Shown in pieces: positions 12,505-20,794 of a DNA stretch of 20,794 bases. The notes under the pieces are model-generated. The model saw only the letters and a program-made list of their open reading frames with translations. It was not told the DNA's origin and did not search any database. The position numbers and the translations under genes were made by a program. The stretch's first letter is position 1; each line of letters begins with the position of its first letter. Source of the stretch: JBCCFX01 sp039029515 (GTDB lineage: Bacteria; Planctomycetota; Phycisphaerae; Phycisphaerales; SM1A02); assembly GCA_039029515.1 (NCBI GenBank), contig JBCCFX010000048.1, positions 1 through 20,794 of the forward strand, read 5' to 3'.

Positions 12505-15313
12505 GCTTCGCTACCTCCTCGGCGTCCTCATCCAGGCCGTATGCGCCTGGACGTTGAAGATCATAGATCACGATGTCTTCCGCCGCCTTGTTCGCAGCCG
12601 GATACTTGCGTCGCGCCGCCGCGATTGCCTGATCCGCAGCGTTGTCATCCGGCTTGTATTTCCGGTGCAGCTCCGCGTGGACTTCAGCCTGCTCCAGATC
12701 ACCGAGTTCGGTACATATCTGCCGGAGGTTGTAGTGCGCTCGCACATTCTCCGAATCGATCGCCAGCGTCGCCTCAAACAAGCCGCGCGCGCGATTGAGC
12801 ATCGTTTCGCGACTCGACCGCAATGCTGCGCCGCGCTCCTGCTTTGCCCGATCGTACACCGTCGAACCGAGTTCATTCAGCAACCGATAGTCACGTGTGA
12901 AGTCAAAGGAACGTCCTGCCGCCTGCTCGAAACCACCTTCGAGAATCTGCTCGAACTTGGCGATCGCTTCATCGAGGCGACCATTCTGCTGATCGACAAG
13001 GCCCGCGAACCACAGATACGACCACGCATACACCGGCGGGTCAAATTCTAGCGCTCGCTGCAATGCTGCCGGCGCATCGTCAGTCACACGGCCTTCATTG
13101 ATGTAGACGCGCGCAATATTCAACGGGCCATCGGGTCGCCCCAGCGCCTCGACTTCGCTGAATGCCGCTTCAGCCTGACGGAGTTCGCCGGTATCGCCCT
13201 TCCGCAAGAGACCAATGCCGTAATCGTTCCATCGCATCCATGTTTCGATTGCAGGCGGTTCGACCTCACGCACGTCGCCGGGCGAGATCGGGAACGTGAG
13301 CGTATCCTCGGCCATCGTCATGATCGGCAGCGTGTTGACGTAGTTGTCATTGGACATCACAAATCGCATCAGTTCGGTATCGAACTTTCGGTACTGCAAC
13401 GCGACGTCAACCGTAATTGGCTCAACGACATCTTCCGGCACGCGAAGCTTGTAGTGAATGACATCAGCTGCGCCCGGTGGCAACTGGTTGTTGTACAACG
13501 CCGTAAAGATGTCCTGCGCATTCCGCCGACTGATTCGATTGCCTTCACGGTCGATCACAAACGAATTGATGAAGTGCGACCATGGATCGACTTCATTGTC
13601 GGATTCACGCTGACCACCGCTGCGTCCGATGACGCGATCGCCCGATCGCACGGTGATGTCGACCCAGACTTCATTGGAATCAGATGTGCCCTGCGTGAAC
13701 ATGTGGCCCATCTTCATCGTGCGCACGACGGTTTCAAGCAGGTACGTCTCGCCGGGCACGAGCGCCGGAACAGTCGGCCGCAACGGCGCGATGAGGTCGC
13801 CATCGATCGAACCGCCGGTCTTGACGCCGAAGATATCGATACGCATCACGCCTTCGTTGAACTCGCGGTGTGCATCGATAACCGCGTCCGCATCTTCCAT
13901 GCCCACCAATTGAGCCATAGCGGTATTGGCGCTGGGGAACATGTGATCATGAACCTTCAACACGCCGGAATCATCGCGGAACTGCGCCCCGAACTCGTTC
14001 GACGCCATCAACGGCATGTGGCAGCCGTTGCAATCTGTTTCAGCCTTCGGTGGATAGTAGAAACTCGAAACACCATGCCCTGAAACGCCGCTGAGCAGCC
14101 AGGCATCGTAGTGATTCTGGCCGCGCAGCCATTTGTAATCGTTCAGGAACTCAGGCAGATGAACCTTGTGACACGTGCCGCAGAACTCCGCGGTCGAATG
14201 CAACGGCTTCAGAAATGTCTTCTTGTGGAATTCAGGCTTCGCCTTCACGAGTTGCCGATTCACCCAGCGCAACATCTTGTTCTCGCTAAACGTGAACGGG
14301 TAGTGAATGGGTTCATCAATCGTGTAGTCAGCGACTCCGACGAGCGGCGTATTCACATGCGAGATGGAATGGCACACCGTACAGGTGATGCCAGCCTGCG
14401 CCATGCTGTCGGCGGAAAGATCGTAGTTCGGGTCATCGAACTTCGGATCATCGAACGCACCGCTGAAGAACGGCACTGGATCGTGGCAGCCGGCACAGAA
14501 GCGCGCCCCCTGCACCGACCCATCCCGATCATTCATGACCTGCCGCGTCTCCAGTACGCTCGCAAGGTATGGCGGGTTGTTGAACGAACTGAAGCGATGC
14601 ACGCTGTTCGCCCAAGAGGCATGAACGTCAGCATGGCATTCAAGGCAATACTCGTTGTTCTCAAGAACGTCTGCAGAAATGAATTGCCCGGTGGACGTTC
14701 GCGCGAGCGACGGCAGGAAGTACTCTTCGCCTCGCGGGTTGCCTTGTTGATTCCACGCACGTGGATCCTGCGCCTGAACGATCAGCATGATCACCGCGAA
14801 ACCAGTCGCGACCGCACCCCACGTCATGCCGACCTTCCACTTGATCCGACGACCTGCAAGTCGATGCAGCACAAAGAGCCACACCGCCGCCAACGGCGCG
14901 ATCACATGGCCCCAGTACGACACGCGCTGGACCGTGGGATGAACCCCGAAGATCAGGATAAACCCGGTGACGAAGAGAATGATCGCCGACGCGAACAACG
15001 CATAACCCACGCGAACAGCGCGACGATTCGGACGATTCGACGCATTCCGGATGTGCACGATCCCGAACACGATGACCGGCACCACGATGAGCAGGCCGAG
15101 GACGAGGTGAACGAGGATCATCCACAGGTAGAAGAGGTTCTCGTACGACTCACCAGACATCTCGCCGGCAGCACGGATCACCACGAGGTACACCGAGTTG
15201 ACCGCAAGGATGGCGAACAACAGGAAGATGACTGCAAGCAGTTTCTTCAGCCGCGGGCCGACAACGGGACGATATCGAGGCCGCGATGATGGCCTTGCGG
15301 GTTCCTGCGTCAT
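12494..15313 (-). CDS. Membrane cytochrome: five helices, pentaheme c domain, TPR tail
   Basis: This 939-residue protein has five transmembrane helices (about 24-46, 60-88, 102-123, 131-152, 162-181). Loop charges obey the positive-inside rule with the N terminus in the cytoplasm and the rest outside. Five CXXCH haem c motifs follow: CLECH 223-227, CAGCH 273-277, CTVCH 311-315, CGTCH 378-382, CNGCH 428-432. Helices 2 and 4 carry His69/His87 and His136/His150, at matching outer and inner depths, as for two b haems. A beta-rich region and TPR-like repeats (about 690-900) complete it. It resembles cytochrome c554-type multihaem modules joined to a cytochrome b-like anchor; quinol oxidation is inference. 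The ATG at 15313 follows GGAGGAG. A 132-base gap separates it from the upstream ASPIC gene; it overlaps the downstream CRTAC1-like gene. Confidence 0.87.
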   Translation of the reverse strand: MTQEPARPSSRPRYRPVVGPRLKKLLAVIFLLFAILAVNSVYLVVIRAAGEMSGESYENLFYLWMILVHLVLGLLIVVPVIVFGIVHIRNASNRPNRRAVRVGYALFASAIILFVTGFILIFGVHPTVQRVSYWGHVIAPLAAVWLFVLHRLAGRRIKWKVGMTWGAVATGFAVIMLIVQAQDPRAWNQQGNPRGEEYFLPSLARTSTGQFISADVLENNEYCLECHADVHASWANSVHRFSSFNNPPYLASVLETRQVMNDRDGSVQGARFCAGCHDPVPFFSGAFDDPKFDDPNYDLSADSMAQAGITCTVCHSISHVNTPLVGVADYTIDEPIHYPFTFSENKMLRWVNRQLVKAKPEFHKKTFLKPLHSTAEFCGTCHKVHLPEFLNDYKWLRGQNHYDAWLLSGVSGHGVSSFYYPPKAETDCNGCHMPLMASNEFGAQFRDDSGVLKVHDHMFPSANTAMAQLVGMEDADAVIDAHREFNEGVMRIDIFGVKTGGSIDGDLIAPLRPTVPALVPGETYLLETVVRTMKMGHMFTQGTSDSNEVWVDITVRSGDRVIGRSGGQRESDNEVDPWSHFINSFVIDREGNRISRRNAQDIFTALYNNQLPPGAADVIHYKLRVPEDVVEPITVDVALQYRKFDTELMRFVMSNDNYVNTLPIMTMAEDTLTFPISPGDVREVEPPAIETWMRWNDYGIGLLRKGDTGELRQAEAAFSEVEALGRPDGPLNIARVYINEGRVTDDAPAALQRALEFDPPVYAWSYLWFAGLVDQQNGRLDEAIAKFEQILEGGFEQAAGRSFDFTRDYRLLNELGSTVYDRAKQERGAALRSSRETMLNRARGLFEATLAIDSENVRAHYNLRQICTELGDLEQAEVHAELHRKYKPDDNAADQAIAAARRKYPAANKAAEDIVIYDLQRPGAYGLDEDAEEVAKLDS

Positions 15314-15445
15314 GATGCACTCCTCCGGCATATCATTCCGCGCAGGGCATCGAACAGCAAGCATGATGTCGCGCGAAGATCATGCATAATTCATTTCATA
15401 CTCATCCCAATCACGCGGACGACACGTGTTCACCGCATTATGCGT
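15314..15445 (-). promoter_or_regulatory. Leader of the cytochrome gene with a 25-base dyad
   Basis: This gap is AT-richer than its surroundings. GCATGAT (15361-15367) and ATCATGC (15379-15385) form a perfect seven-base inverted repeat around a central TCGCGCGA, about 50-70 bases before the ATG. It could be an operator or an mRNA hairpin. A weak promoter-like pair, TTGCTG-N17-AATGAT, lies between the dyad and the SD on the minus strand. CGCATAATGCG just after the stop of the upstream gene is another short palindrome, without a T-run. Confidence 0.35.
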
Positions 15446-18400
15446 TCAATATGCATTAAACTGTGACGATTTACCCGCCTCAAACCGGGTATTGAACTCG
15501 CTTCGCAACGCGTCGGCCTCGCTCGTCAACGTGGCACGCGATGGCACTGGAGCGATCGTCTCGCCGTCCCGCGTGAAGAGATCCATATCCTTGCACCAGC
15601 CAATCGACTCAAGCACAAGGACCCGACGCCACCCGTCCGGCAGGACCGGCATCGAGCCGGCATTCGCGGTCGCAAATTCCATATGGACCTCTTCACCCGG
15701 ACCAAAGATGACCTGTGCATCATCTGCCCGGACGAGCAGATCGCGACAGTCGCCGATCTGCGTGTAGAACCCCGCCTGATATCGCGTGTCCCAGAATGGC
15801 TGGCGGTCGTTGTAGTCATAGTCAGGCCGACGCTGCGGCTGCGCGATCCGCCTGGCGAATCCGGTCTGGCGGAGGCTGGCAGCGACCAGTTCGAACTGAT
15901 GCCGCTCCACGTTCGCGCCTGGTGATGCCCCCATCACCACGATGCGGTCCCAATACACCTCAAGGTTGGTGCGCAGACGCAATGCAGTCGCTCCGTCCGG
16001 CAATGCCGGAATCGGCACGCTCATCTGCCGTGGCATCCCTGCGGGATACCCGAACTGCTCAAGGACGGCTGTCCATTCCCCGTCAGCTCCTCGCGCTTCC
16101 AGCGTCGGCGCGTCGTACGTTGCGCCGGCCTGCCATGCTGAGAACATGGTCTGCGAGTACGGATACTCGACCCAACCATCGATGACGAGAACCGGTTGCT
16201 TGACCGTGTCGAGCGGCTGATCAAACTCGATGGTCAGCACATGCTCATTGGCGAGGCGCCCCAGGAACCGATGATCCAGAGCCGGAATCGGTGCGGCGAC
16301 ATGATCGACATCTTGCACCGCCGTGCTGACATCTTCGCCGCGCTCATTGAATGCGTTCTTCGGCGCGATGATGATCTCACCGAAGACTGGGGCGCCGGTC
16401 GGCACCGGGCCGCTGATACTCATGCGCTCGTCGAGCGTCATATGCATACCGGGCGGTAAGTCATACGCGACCAACGCCGATGCATCGAGATAACACGCCT
16501 CTTCCATTGGCTCGCTGAGTTTGATCACATATCGATCATCGACCGGCTGCAGCGCGCCATCGGGAAACATGAAGTTTTCCCATGGCCGTGGTTCTGCGTA
16601 CTCGCCCGGACCGATGGCGTAGCCAATCCCGCCCACACCGAGGATATCACTGACGAACGCAAACGATGTCCCGTTCCACGCAAAGATGACCGGACAACTC
16701 GAAAGCTGCCGTTGCTCTTCCTGAATCACGTGGAGTTCGCCCACCGCGAGATCCACTTCACTCTGAAACACACCGTCCGACCAGTCAATGGCGATGAAGT
16801 CCGCTTCCGCGCGACCACCGAGACCGACCGTGATCGGTTGCAGTGATTGTCCCGGCCCCGTGCCTGCACGCAGCTTGCTGGCTGTTGTCCAATGTTCATG
16901 TGCGCGCACTGCAACCGATGTACCAATGCCGGATGCGTTCGAGCGCATGGACTGCCCCGCATCTTCACGTCCTGTGAATGCCAGTCCCATGAATGGATAG
17001 CGACCGGTGCCCGGTCGCTGAATCCACGGCACACCGTCGGCATTGACGCCGACAACTGCCGGTCCGGCATTCGGATTCAGGACGATCTCACTGCGACCGA
17101 ACGAAGTCCGGGTGACATCGACGTCGAAGACGCCGTCACCGTCTGCATCCATCGTCAGCATACTGGGCTGGCCCGATGCTCCGCCGCTGACCGCAGGCAG
17201 CACAGGTTGCATCTCCCACCGTTCCGGGGTCTGCACCCACGAGTGCCATTCCGTCGTCCGGTCGATTACATGGAGTTCGATCTGCCCATCGGCATCACGA
17301 TCGACCACGGCCATGGCAATGCTGTCCGCTTCCGCGAACGCGGCCAGCGCATCGCTGCGTTTGTAGGACCACAGGCGATCGTTCAGGAACACATCGTGCG
17401 GTGCTTCATCATGCAGCACGATGAAATCCAGATCGCGATCCGCATCGAGATCGGCGAATGTCACCTGACGCGACGCTCGATCTCCTCCATCGATCCCCTG
17501 ACTGGCCGCGATCGGACGAAACGTGCCATCCAGATTGTTGTTGAACAGTTCGTTCGGGCCATCGGCGTTCACGCAGAAGATGTCCAGATCACCGTCATGA
17601 TCCGCATCGACCATGGCGCCGTCGATCGTATTGAATTCACCATTGGCAACGTTCGCTGCACTCGTGATGCTGACCCACGCGCCGCCTTCTTCCTGTCGGA
17701 ACAACATATTGGAGCCGTCACGACAGACATACACATCCGTGAGCCCATCGTTGTCGACGTCGCCCCACAGCATGGCGTTGACACCCGGAATCTCAGCGAG
17801 TCGGTGATCGCGATGCAGCGAGAAATTCCCATTGCCATCGTTCAGGCAGATTGCATTGGGTGTGTCAACATCGTCCAAGGCATTGGCCATGAAGATGTCG
17901 ACGTCGCCATCACCATCGATGTCGCACGCCGTCATACTTCGCAGCTGATCAGCGTCCGGCGCACGCCACGCGAGCTCGGCATCCGCAATCAACGGCTCGA
18001 GCGGCATGAAGGTCGGGCCATCCGGCTTGATGCCTCGGGATGAGTCCGAATCGTCATCGCCGATCGTAACGGTGCCGCCCTTCGGCCCCATTTTGGTGTA
18101 CTTGAATTCGACGAGACGAGCACGCGGATTGCTGTCGAGTCGTTGAAACGCGTCGCTGAACTCGCGGGCTTCCTCTTCACGGTCGATGCGTGGCAGCACC
18201 TGCGATGCTGCGTAATACGCGCTGCGAAGATACGGATCGAGCTCGATGGCTTGCATCAGATACGTGAGCGCTTCGTCATACTGCCGGTCACGAAAGAGAC
18301 ACTGGCCGACGTAATACTGTGCGTACGCATCGAGCGGGTCACGTTCCGCGACAAAGCGAAAGTGACCGATCGCGGCCTCCATCTCACCTGCGTACAACGT

Positions 18401-18772
18401 AAGCAGGCCGGAGACATAATGCGCTCGAAGGTGGTTCGGATCCTCCGCGAGCACTTCGGTGACGTAGGTCATCGCGCGTTCTTCATCACCATCCTGCTGG
18501 CGATTCAGGGTGGCGACAGCCAGATTCACTTTGGCTTCCAGCGCATCGGGATACTCGGTGGTGATGTCCTTGAAGACGTCCACGGCGTCTTCGTACTTGA
18601 ACATCCCCATCAGACCGACTCCCCGGTTGTTCCGGTCGATCAGTTCAGCCGTCACGGTGCCGGCCGGAGGCTGCGGTTGCTGCTTCTTCTGGCCGAAGGA
18701 CACGATCACGATCATGAACGCCATGCTGGCGAGAATCGCGAGGACGAGAAGCACGAGAATGGCTTTCTTCAT
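15446..18772 (-). CDS. Anchored TPR, FG-GAP and ASPIC-UnbV multidomain protein
   Basis: The 1108 residues begin with a signal anchor (4-25), then about five TPR units (44-215; for example AQYYVGQCLFRDRQYDEALT at 151-170). FG-GAP/VCBS calcium loops fill about 275-560 (CDIDGDGDVDIF, GDVDNDGLTDVYV, VDADHDGDLDIF, ADLDADRDLDF). An ASPIC/UnbV domain follows (about 612-685, SGIGTSV ... FIAIDWSDGVFQ). The last 420 residues are a distinct beta-rich region beginning SCPVIFAWNGTSFAFVSDIL and including GEYAEPRPWENFMFPDGAL; I recognise no named domain there. The protein should sit outside the membrane. Its ATG overlaps the TGA of the nitrilase gene (ATGA), so the two are almost certainly co-translated. 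Family role unknown. Confidence 0.87.
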   Translation of the reverse strand: MKKAILVLLVLAILASMAFMIVIVSFGQKKQQPQPPAGTVTAELIDRNNRGVGLMGMFKYEDAVDVFKDITTEYPDALEAKVNLAVATLNRQQDGDEERAMTYVTEVLAEDPNHLRAHYVSGLLTLYAGEMEAAIGHFRFVAERDPLDAYAQYYVGQCLFRDRQYDEALTYLMQAIELDPYLRSAYYAASQVLPRIDREEEAREFSDAFQRLDSNPRARLVEFKYTKMGPKGGTVTIGDDDSDSSRGIKPDGPTFMPLEPLIADAELAWRAPDADQLRSMTACDIDGDGDVDIFMANALDDVDTPNAICLNDGNGNFSLHRDHRLAEIPGVNAMLWGDVDNDGLTDVYVCRDGSNMLFRQEEGGAWVSITSAANVANGEFNTIDGAMVDADHDGDLDIFCVNADGPNELFNNNLDGTFRPIAASQGIDGGDRASRQVTFADLDADRDLDFIVLHDEAPHDVFLNDRLWSYKRSDALAAFAEADSIAMAVVDRDADGQIELHVIDRTTEWHSWVQTPERWEMQPVLPAVSGGASGQPSMLTMDADGDGVFDVDVTRTSFGRSEIVLNPNAGPAVVGVNADGVPWIQRPGTGRYPFMGLAFTGREDAGQSMRSNASGIGTSVAVRAHEHWTTASKLRAGTGPGQSLQPITVGLGGRAEADFIAIDWSDGVFQSEVDLAVGELHVIQEEQRQLSSCPVIFAWNGTSFAFVSDILGVGGIGYAIGPGEYAEPRPWENFMFPDGALQPVDDRYVIKLSEPMEEACYLDASALVAYDLPPGMHMTLDERMSISGPVPTGAPVFGEIIIAPKNAFNERGEDVSTAVQDVDHVAAPIPALDHRFLGRLANEHVLTIEFDQPLDTVKQPVLVIDGWVEYPYSQTMFSAWQAGATYDAPTLEARGADGEWTAVLEQFGYPAGMPRQMSVPIPALPDGATALRLRTNLEVYWDRIVVMGASPGANVERHQFELVAASLRQTGFARRIAQPQRRPDYDYNDRQPFWDTRYQAGFYTQIGDCRDLLVRADDAQVIFGPGEEVHMEFATANAGSMPVLPDGWRRVLVLESIGWCKDMDLFTRDGETIAPVPSRATLTSEADALRSEFNTRFEAGKSSQFNAY

Positions 18773-19761
18773 GTCGATGCTCGTTTCGATACTTCATCGC
18801 GACCGGCCTGAATGCGTTCGCGAATTGATTCCTGCGTGATGGGATGCGACGCCGTTGGCGGGAAGATGCTCCCATTGAGATACGTGTGCAGATCAGCGCG
18901 CAGGTGACCGAGCATGTCGTGCCCGACACGACGCTCACGTTCAGCCCGTAACGCATCAATGTTGATTGGTGCGACCACAACCTGTTCGCCACTACCGGGA
19001 TCAGCCTGCGCGAGGATACGGCCGTCGTAGTCAACGACCATGCTTCCGCCTGGCCAACTGAATGGCGGATAGTCTTTGAGTTCCGCGCCCTGATTCGCCG
19101 CGACGACAAACGCCGTGTTCTCCAGCGCACGCGTGCGATTGATCAGCGTCCACCAATCCATCGGTGCCGTCGCGCCCCATGGATGCATATACGCGGACAC
19201 TCGAATGATGATCTCAGCGCCGTTGAATGCGATCTGACGAATCGTCTCCGGAAACAACCAGTCGTAGCAGATCGCAACGCCGATGCGTCCCAACTCGGTC
19301 TCCACGACAGGGAACGGATCGTGGTTGTCGCGCGGCGCATCGTGCGGGCTTGCATGAAGCTCCCAGGGGATCCAGGGATGAACTTTGCGATAGCATGACA
19401 GGACGCCCGTCGGGCCGATCAACGCCGTGGTGTTGAACACGACGTCCTCGTTGTCGGGATCCGCTTCAAGAAACGTTCCGGTCTGGATGTAGCATCCGTA
19501 GCGAGCGCAGAGCTTCGTGTAGGTGTCGGTATAGGCATTCGGCATCGGCACGGCGAGACGCTTGCGGAGCTTGGCGACTGAGTCATAGATAGGCGCAGCG
19601 TGCGCGAACTCAGGAAACGCCAGCAATCGGATGTCGTGAAATGGCTCGTATCCGACAATCGTGAGCTCGGCGATGTCGCACATGCGAGCCACGCGATCGC
19701 TGATCTCACGCTGGTCGCGCGGACATTCGAAGGCGGTCTGGCATGCGGCGGCGTAATTCAT
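18769..19761 (-). CDS. Nitrilase-superfamily carbon-nitrogen hydrolase
   Basis: The 330 residues carry the Glu-Lys-Cys triad: LLAFPEFAHA (Glu51), CYRKVHPWIPWE (Lys126) and GVAICYDWLFPE (Cys165). RTRALENTAFVVAANQGAE and SMVVDYDGRILAQADPGSGE are further family motifs. Members hydrolyse nitriles, amides or N-carbamoyl compounds in the cytoplasm; length and motifs suit an amidase or carbamoylase more than a classic nitrilase, but the substrate is open. No signal peptide is seen. The ATG at 19761 was chosen because the family begins here, though no good SD precedes it; an in-frame codon at 19860 would add 33 residues without homology. It is first in the minus-strand gene group and overlaps the next gene by four bases. 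Confidence 0.9.
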   Translation of the reverse strand: MNYAAACQTAFECPRDQREISDRVARMCDIAELTIVGYEPFHDIRLLAFPEFAHAAPIYDSVAKLRKRLAVPMPNAYTDTYTKLCARYGCYIQTGTFLEADPDNEDVVFNTTALIGPTGVLSCYRKVHPWIPWELHASPHDAPRDNHDPFPVVETELGRIGVAICYDWLFPETIRQIAFNGAEIIIRVSAYMHPWGATAPMDWWTLINRTRALENTAFVVAANQGAELKDYPPFSWPGGSMVVDYDGRILAQADPGSGEQVVVAPINIDALRAERERRVGHDMLGHLRADLHTYLNGSIFPPTASHPITQESIRERIQAGRDEVSKRAST

Positions 19762-19876
19762 GATAGAGCGAGGCTCGTCGATATGATGGTGACGCTGTCG
19801 TACACTTGTTCGGCTGATCGTAGTGCCCGGCATGACTCGCGGTCCACCGAACCGCATCACGCGCAGCAGAACAGCT

Positions 19877-19906
19877 TTGCGTTCGCCGAATCGAGCGTCG
19901 TATCAT
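19877..19906 (+). promoter_or_regulatory. Candidate promoter of the TPR protein gene
   Basis: TTGCGT (19877-19882) and TATCAT (19901-19906) lie 18 bases apart. Transcription would begin near 19913, which leaves out the upstream in-frame ATG at 19905 and keeps the AGGAGG at 19913-19918, supporting the start at 19932. Confidence 0.35.
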
Positions 19907-19931
19907 GGACTCAGGAGGCGTCGGGCGGCTC

Positions 19932-20794
19932 ATGACGAAGAAACTCGGCTTCATACTGGCGGGAGCGATCATCATCGTGGTCGCAGGGACATTGGCCATC
20001 CTCCGTGATGGTCCGGCGCCGCCGCCGGTGCATTCGGCCAACGTCGACGAAGCAGACCCGATGATTCAGGCTGCGGTCAGCGAGACACTCGGTCAGATCG
20101 AACAGGATCTGGGCAACGCAGGCCTGCGCATTCGGCTGGCCCAGCTCTATCACGCCAACGGCCTCGAAGACGCAGCCGAAGAAGCGTACCTCCAGGCCAT
20201 TGCCATGGACGATGAACAGCCACGATGGTGGCATTTCCTTGCCTTGCACCGATCGGAAGCCGGCGATCTCGAAGGCGCCATCGAAGCAGGCCGCATGACG
20301 ATCAAGTTGAATGATTCGTATGGCAGTGCGCATCGTCGTCTGGGACAGTGGTCGTTGGAACTCGGGCAGCTTGCCGAAGCATCATCACACTACGACGACG
20401 CTGAGCGCGCGCAGCCGGGACATCCGCTCAACGCCATCGGTTCCGCTCGTGTGCGGATGGAACAGGGTGACGATGCGGCCGCGGTCATGATGCTCGAGCG
20501 CGTGACGCGCAATCCGCAGTTCCGTGACATCGGTTATGCCCACACATTGCTGAGCCGCGCCTATCGAGGTCTGGGTCGCGATGATGACGCCGCTCGCGCC
20601 GCCGCACGCGGTGCCGGCTCGAAACAAGTGACGGATGATCCGTGGCTCGATGATCTGCTTGCGATGCGTACCGGATACGCCGGCACCATCAACGAGGCAG
20701 ACCGACTGCTGGCGACCGGACGAACCGAGGATGCCATCGCGCGGCTCAATGCGCTTCGACCGGAACATCCTCAAGACGTCACACTGCTCAATCA
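19932..20794 (+). CDS. Membrane-anchored TPR protein, 3' end outside window
   Basis: The 287 visible residues start MTKKLGFILAGAIIIVVAG, a signal anchor, followed by a Pro-rich linker and repeated helix pairs of TPR type from about residue 60. Examples are IRLAQLYHANGLEDAAEEAY, HRRLGQWSLELGQLAEASSH and LSRAYRGLGRDDDAARAAA. The frame is open to the window edge. TPRs usually mediate protein-protein contact; here the domain would lie outside the membrane. An in-frame ATG at 19905 exists, but 19932 is preferred for the AGGAGG 13 bases upstream (a little long) and the promoter position. It diverges from the nitrilase gene with 170 bases between, and the TPR theme recurs in two proteins across that region, so a shared function is possible. 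The missing end could carry FG-GAP/ASPIC domains. Confidence 0.82.
   Translation, partial: MTKKLGFILAGAIIIVVAGTLAILRDGPAPPPVHSANVDEADPMIQAAVSETLGQIEQDLGNAGLRIRLAQLYHANGLEDAAEEAYLQAIAMDDEQPRWWHFLALHRSEAGDLEGAIEAGRMTIKLNDSYGSAHRRLGQWSLELGQLAEASSHYDDAERAQPGHPLNAIGSARVRMEQGDDAAAVMMLERVTRNPQFRDIGYAHTLLSRAYRGLGRDDDAARAAARGAGSKQVTDDPWLDDLLAMRTGYAGTINEADRLLATGRTEDAIARLNALRPEHPQDVTLLN

Noticed and set aside
14111..15289. Plus-strand open frame opposite the cytochrome gene (392 codons)
   Set aside because: Antisense of the membrane helices and haem region; very charged His/Arg/Asp composition, no recognisable motif.
16847..18043. Long plus-strand open frame opposite the TPR/ASPIC gene (398 codons)
   Set aside because: It is antisense to a well-supported protein; its translation is rich in Arg/His/Ile and has no domain pattern, as expected from antisense of a GC-rich gene.

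Overview
The window looks like a chromosomal segment of a planctomycete, most likely of the Phycisphaerae (moderate confidence). The signs are family-level: a DUF1573 lipoprotein, a secreted metzincin with many GACC..DG.C cysteine-rich units and a C-terminal dockerin-like NIDDLL..IN tail, CRTAC1/ASPIC-UnbV surface proteins, a TPR-fused multiheme cytochrome, an FHA-GAF-cyclase, and a tRNA without encoded CCA. The DNA is moderately GC-rich throughout and nothing marks a recent insertion: no IS, no integrase, no CRISPR.

Left part (1-4320): a DUF1573 lipoprotein (minus, cut by the window edge) with a promoter that seems to start transcription at its ATG; tRNA-Leu(CAA); a soluble PAS-PAS-MCP receptor of BdlA-like layout; a tiny His/Asp-rich lipoprotein made of 26-residue repeats; a convergent PAQR/hemolysin III membrane protein; a nitroreductase; and a strong UUCG-loop terminator serving the next minus-strand gene.

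Middle (4362-10157): a 1101-residue secreted metalloprotease with nine cysteine-rich repeats and a dockerin-like end; then a minus-strand FHA-GAF-class III nucleotidyl cyclase, divergent from a 118-residue stand-alone cyclic-nucleotide-binding protein. The pair could make and read a second messenger.

Right part (10175-20794): five collinear minus-strand genes, in transcription order nitrilase-family hydrolase, TPR/FG-GAP/ASPIC protein (ATGA overlap), five-helix membrane cytochrome fused to a pentaheme c domain and TPRs (after a 132-base gap), CRTAC1/ASPIC protein (11-base overlap, TTG start behind a strong SD), and ArgR (20-base gap). A membrane-anchored TPR protein diverges from the nitrilase and runs off the right edge. 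The cytochrome has paired membrane histidines placed as in diheme cytochromes b, so a quinol-to-periplasm electron path with surface beta-propeller partners is a reasonable inference. This locus is the best candidate in the window for an undescribed system; its substrate cannot be read from the sequence.
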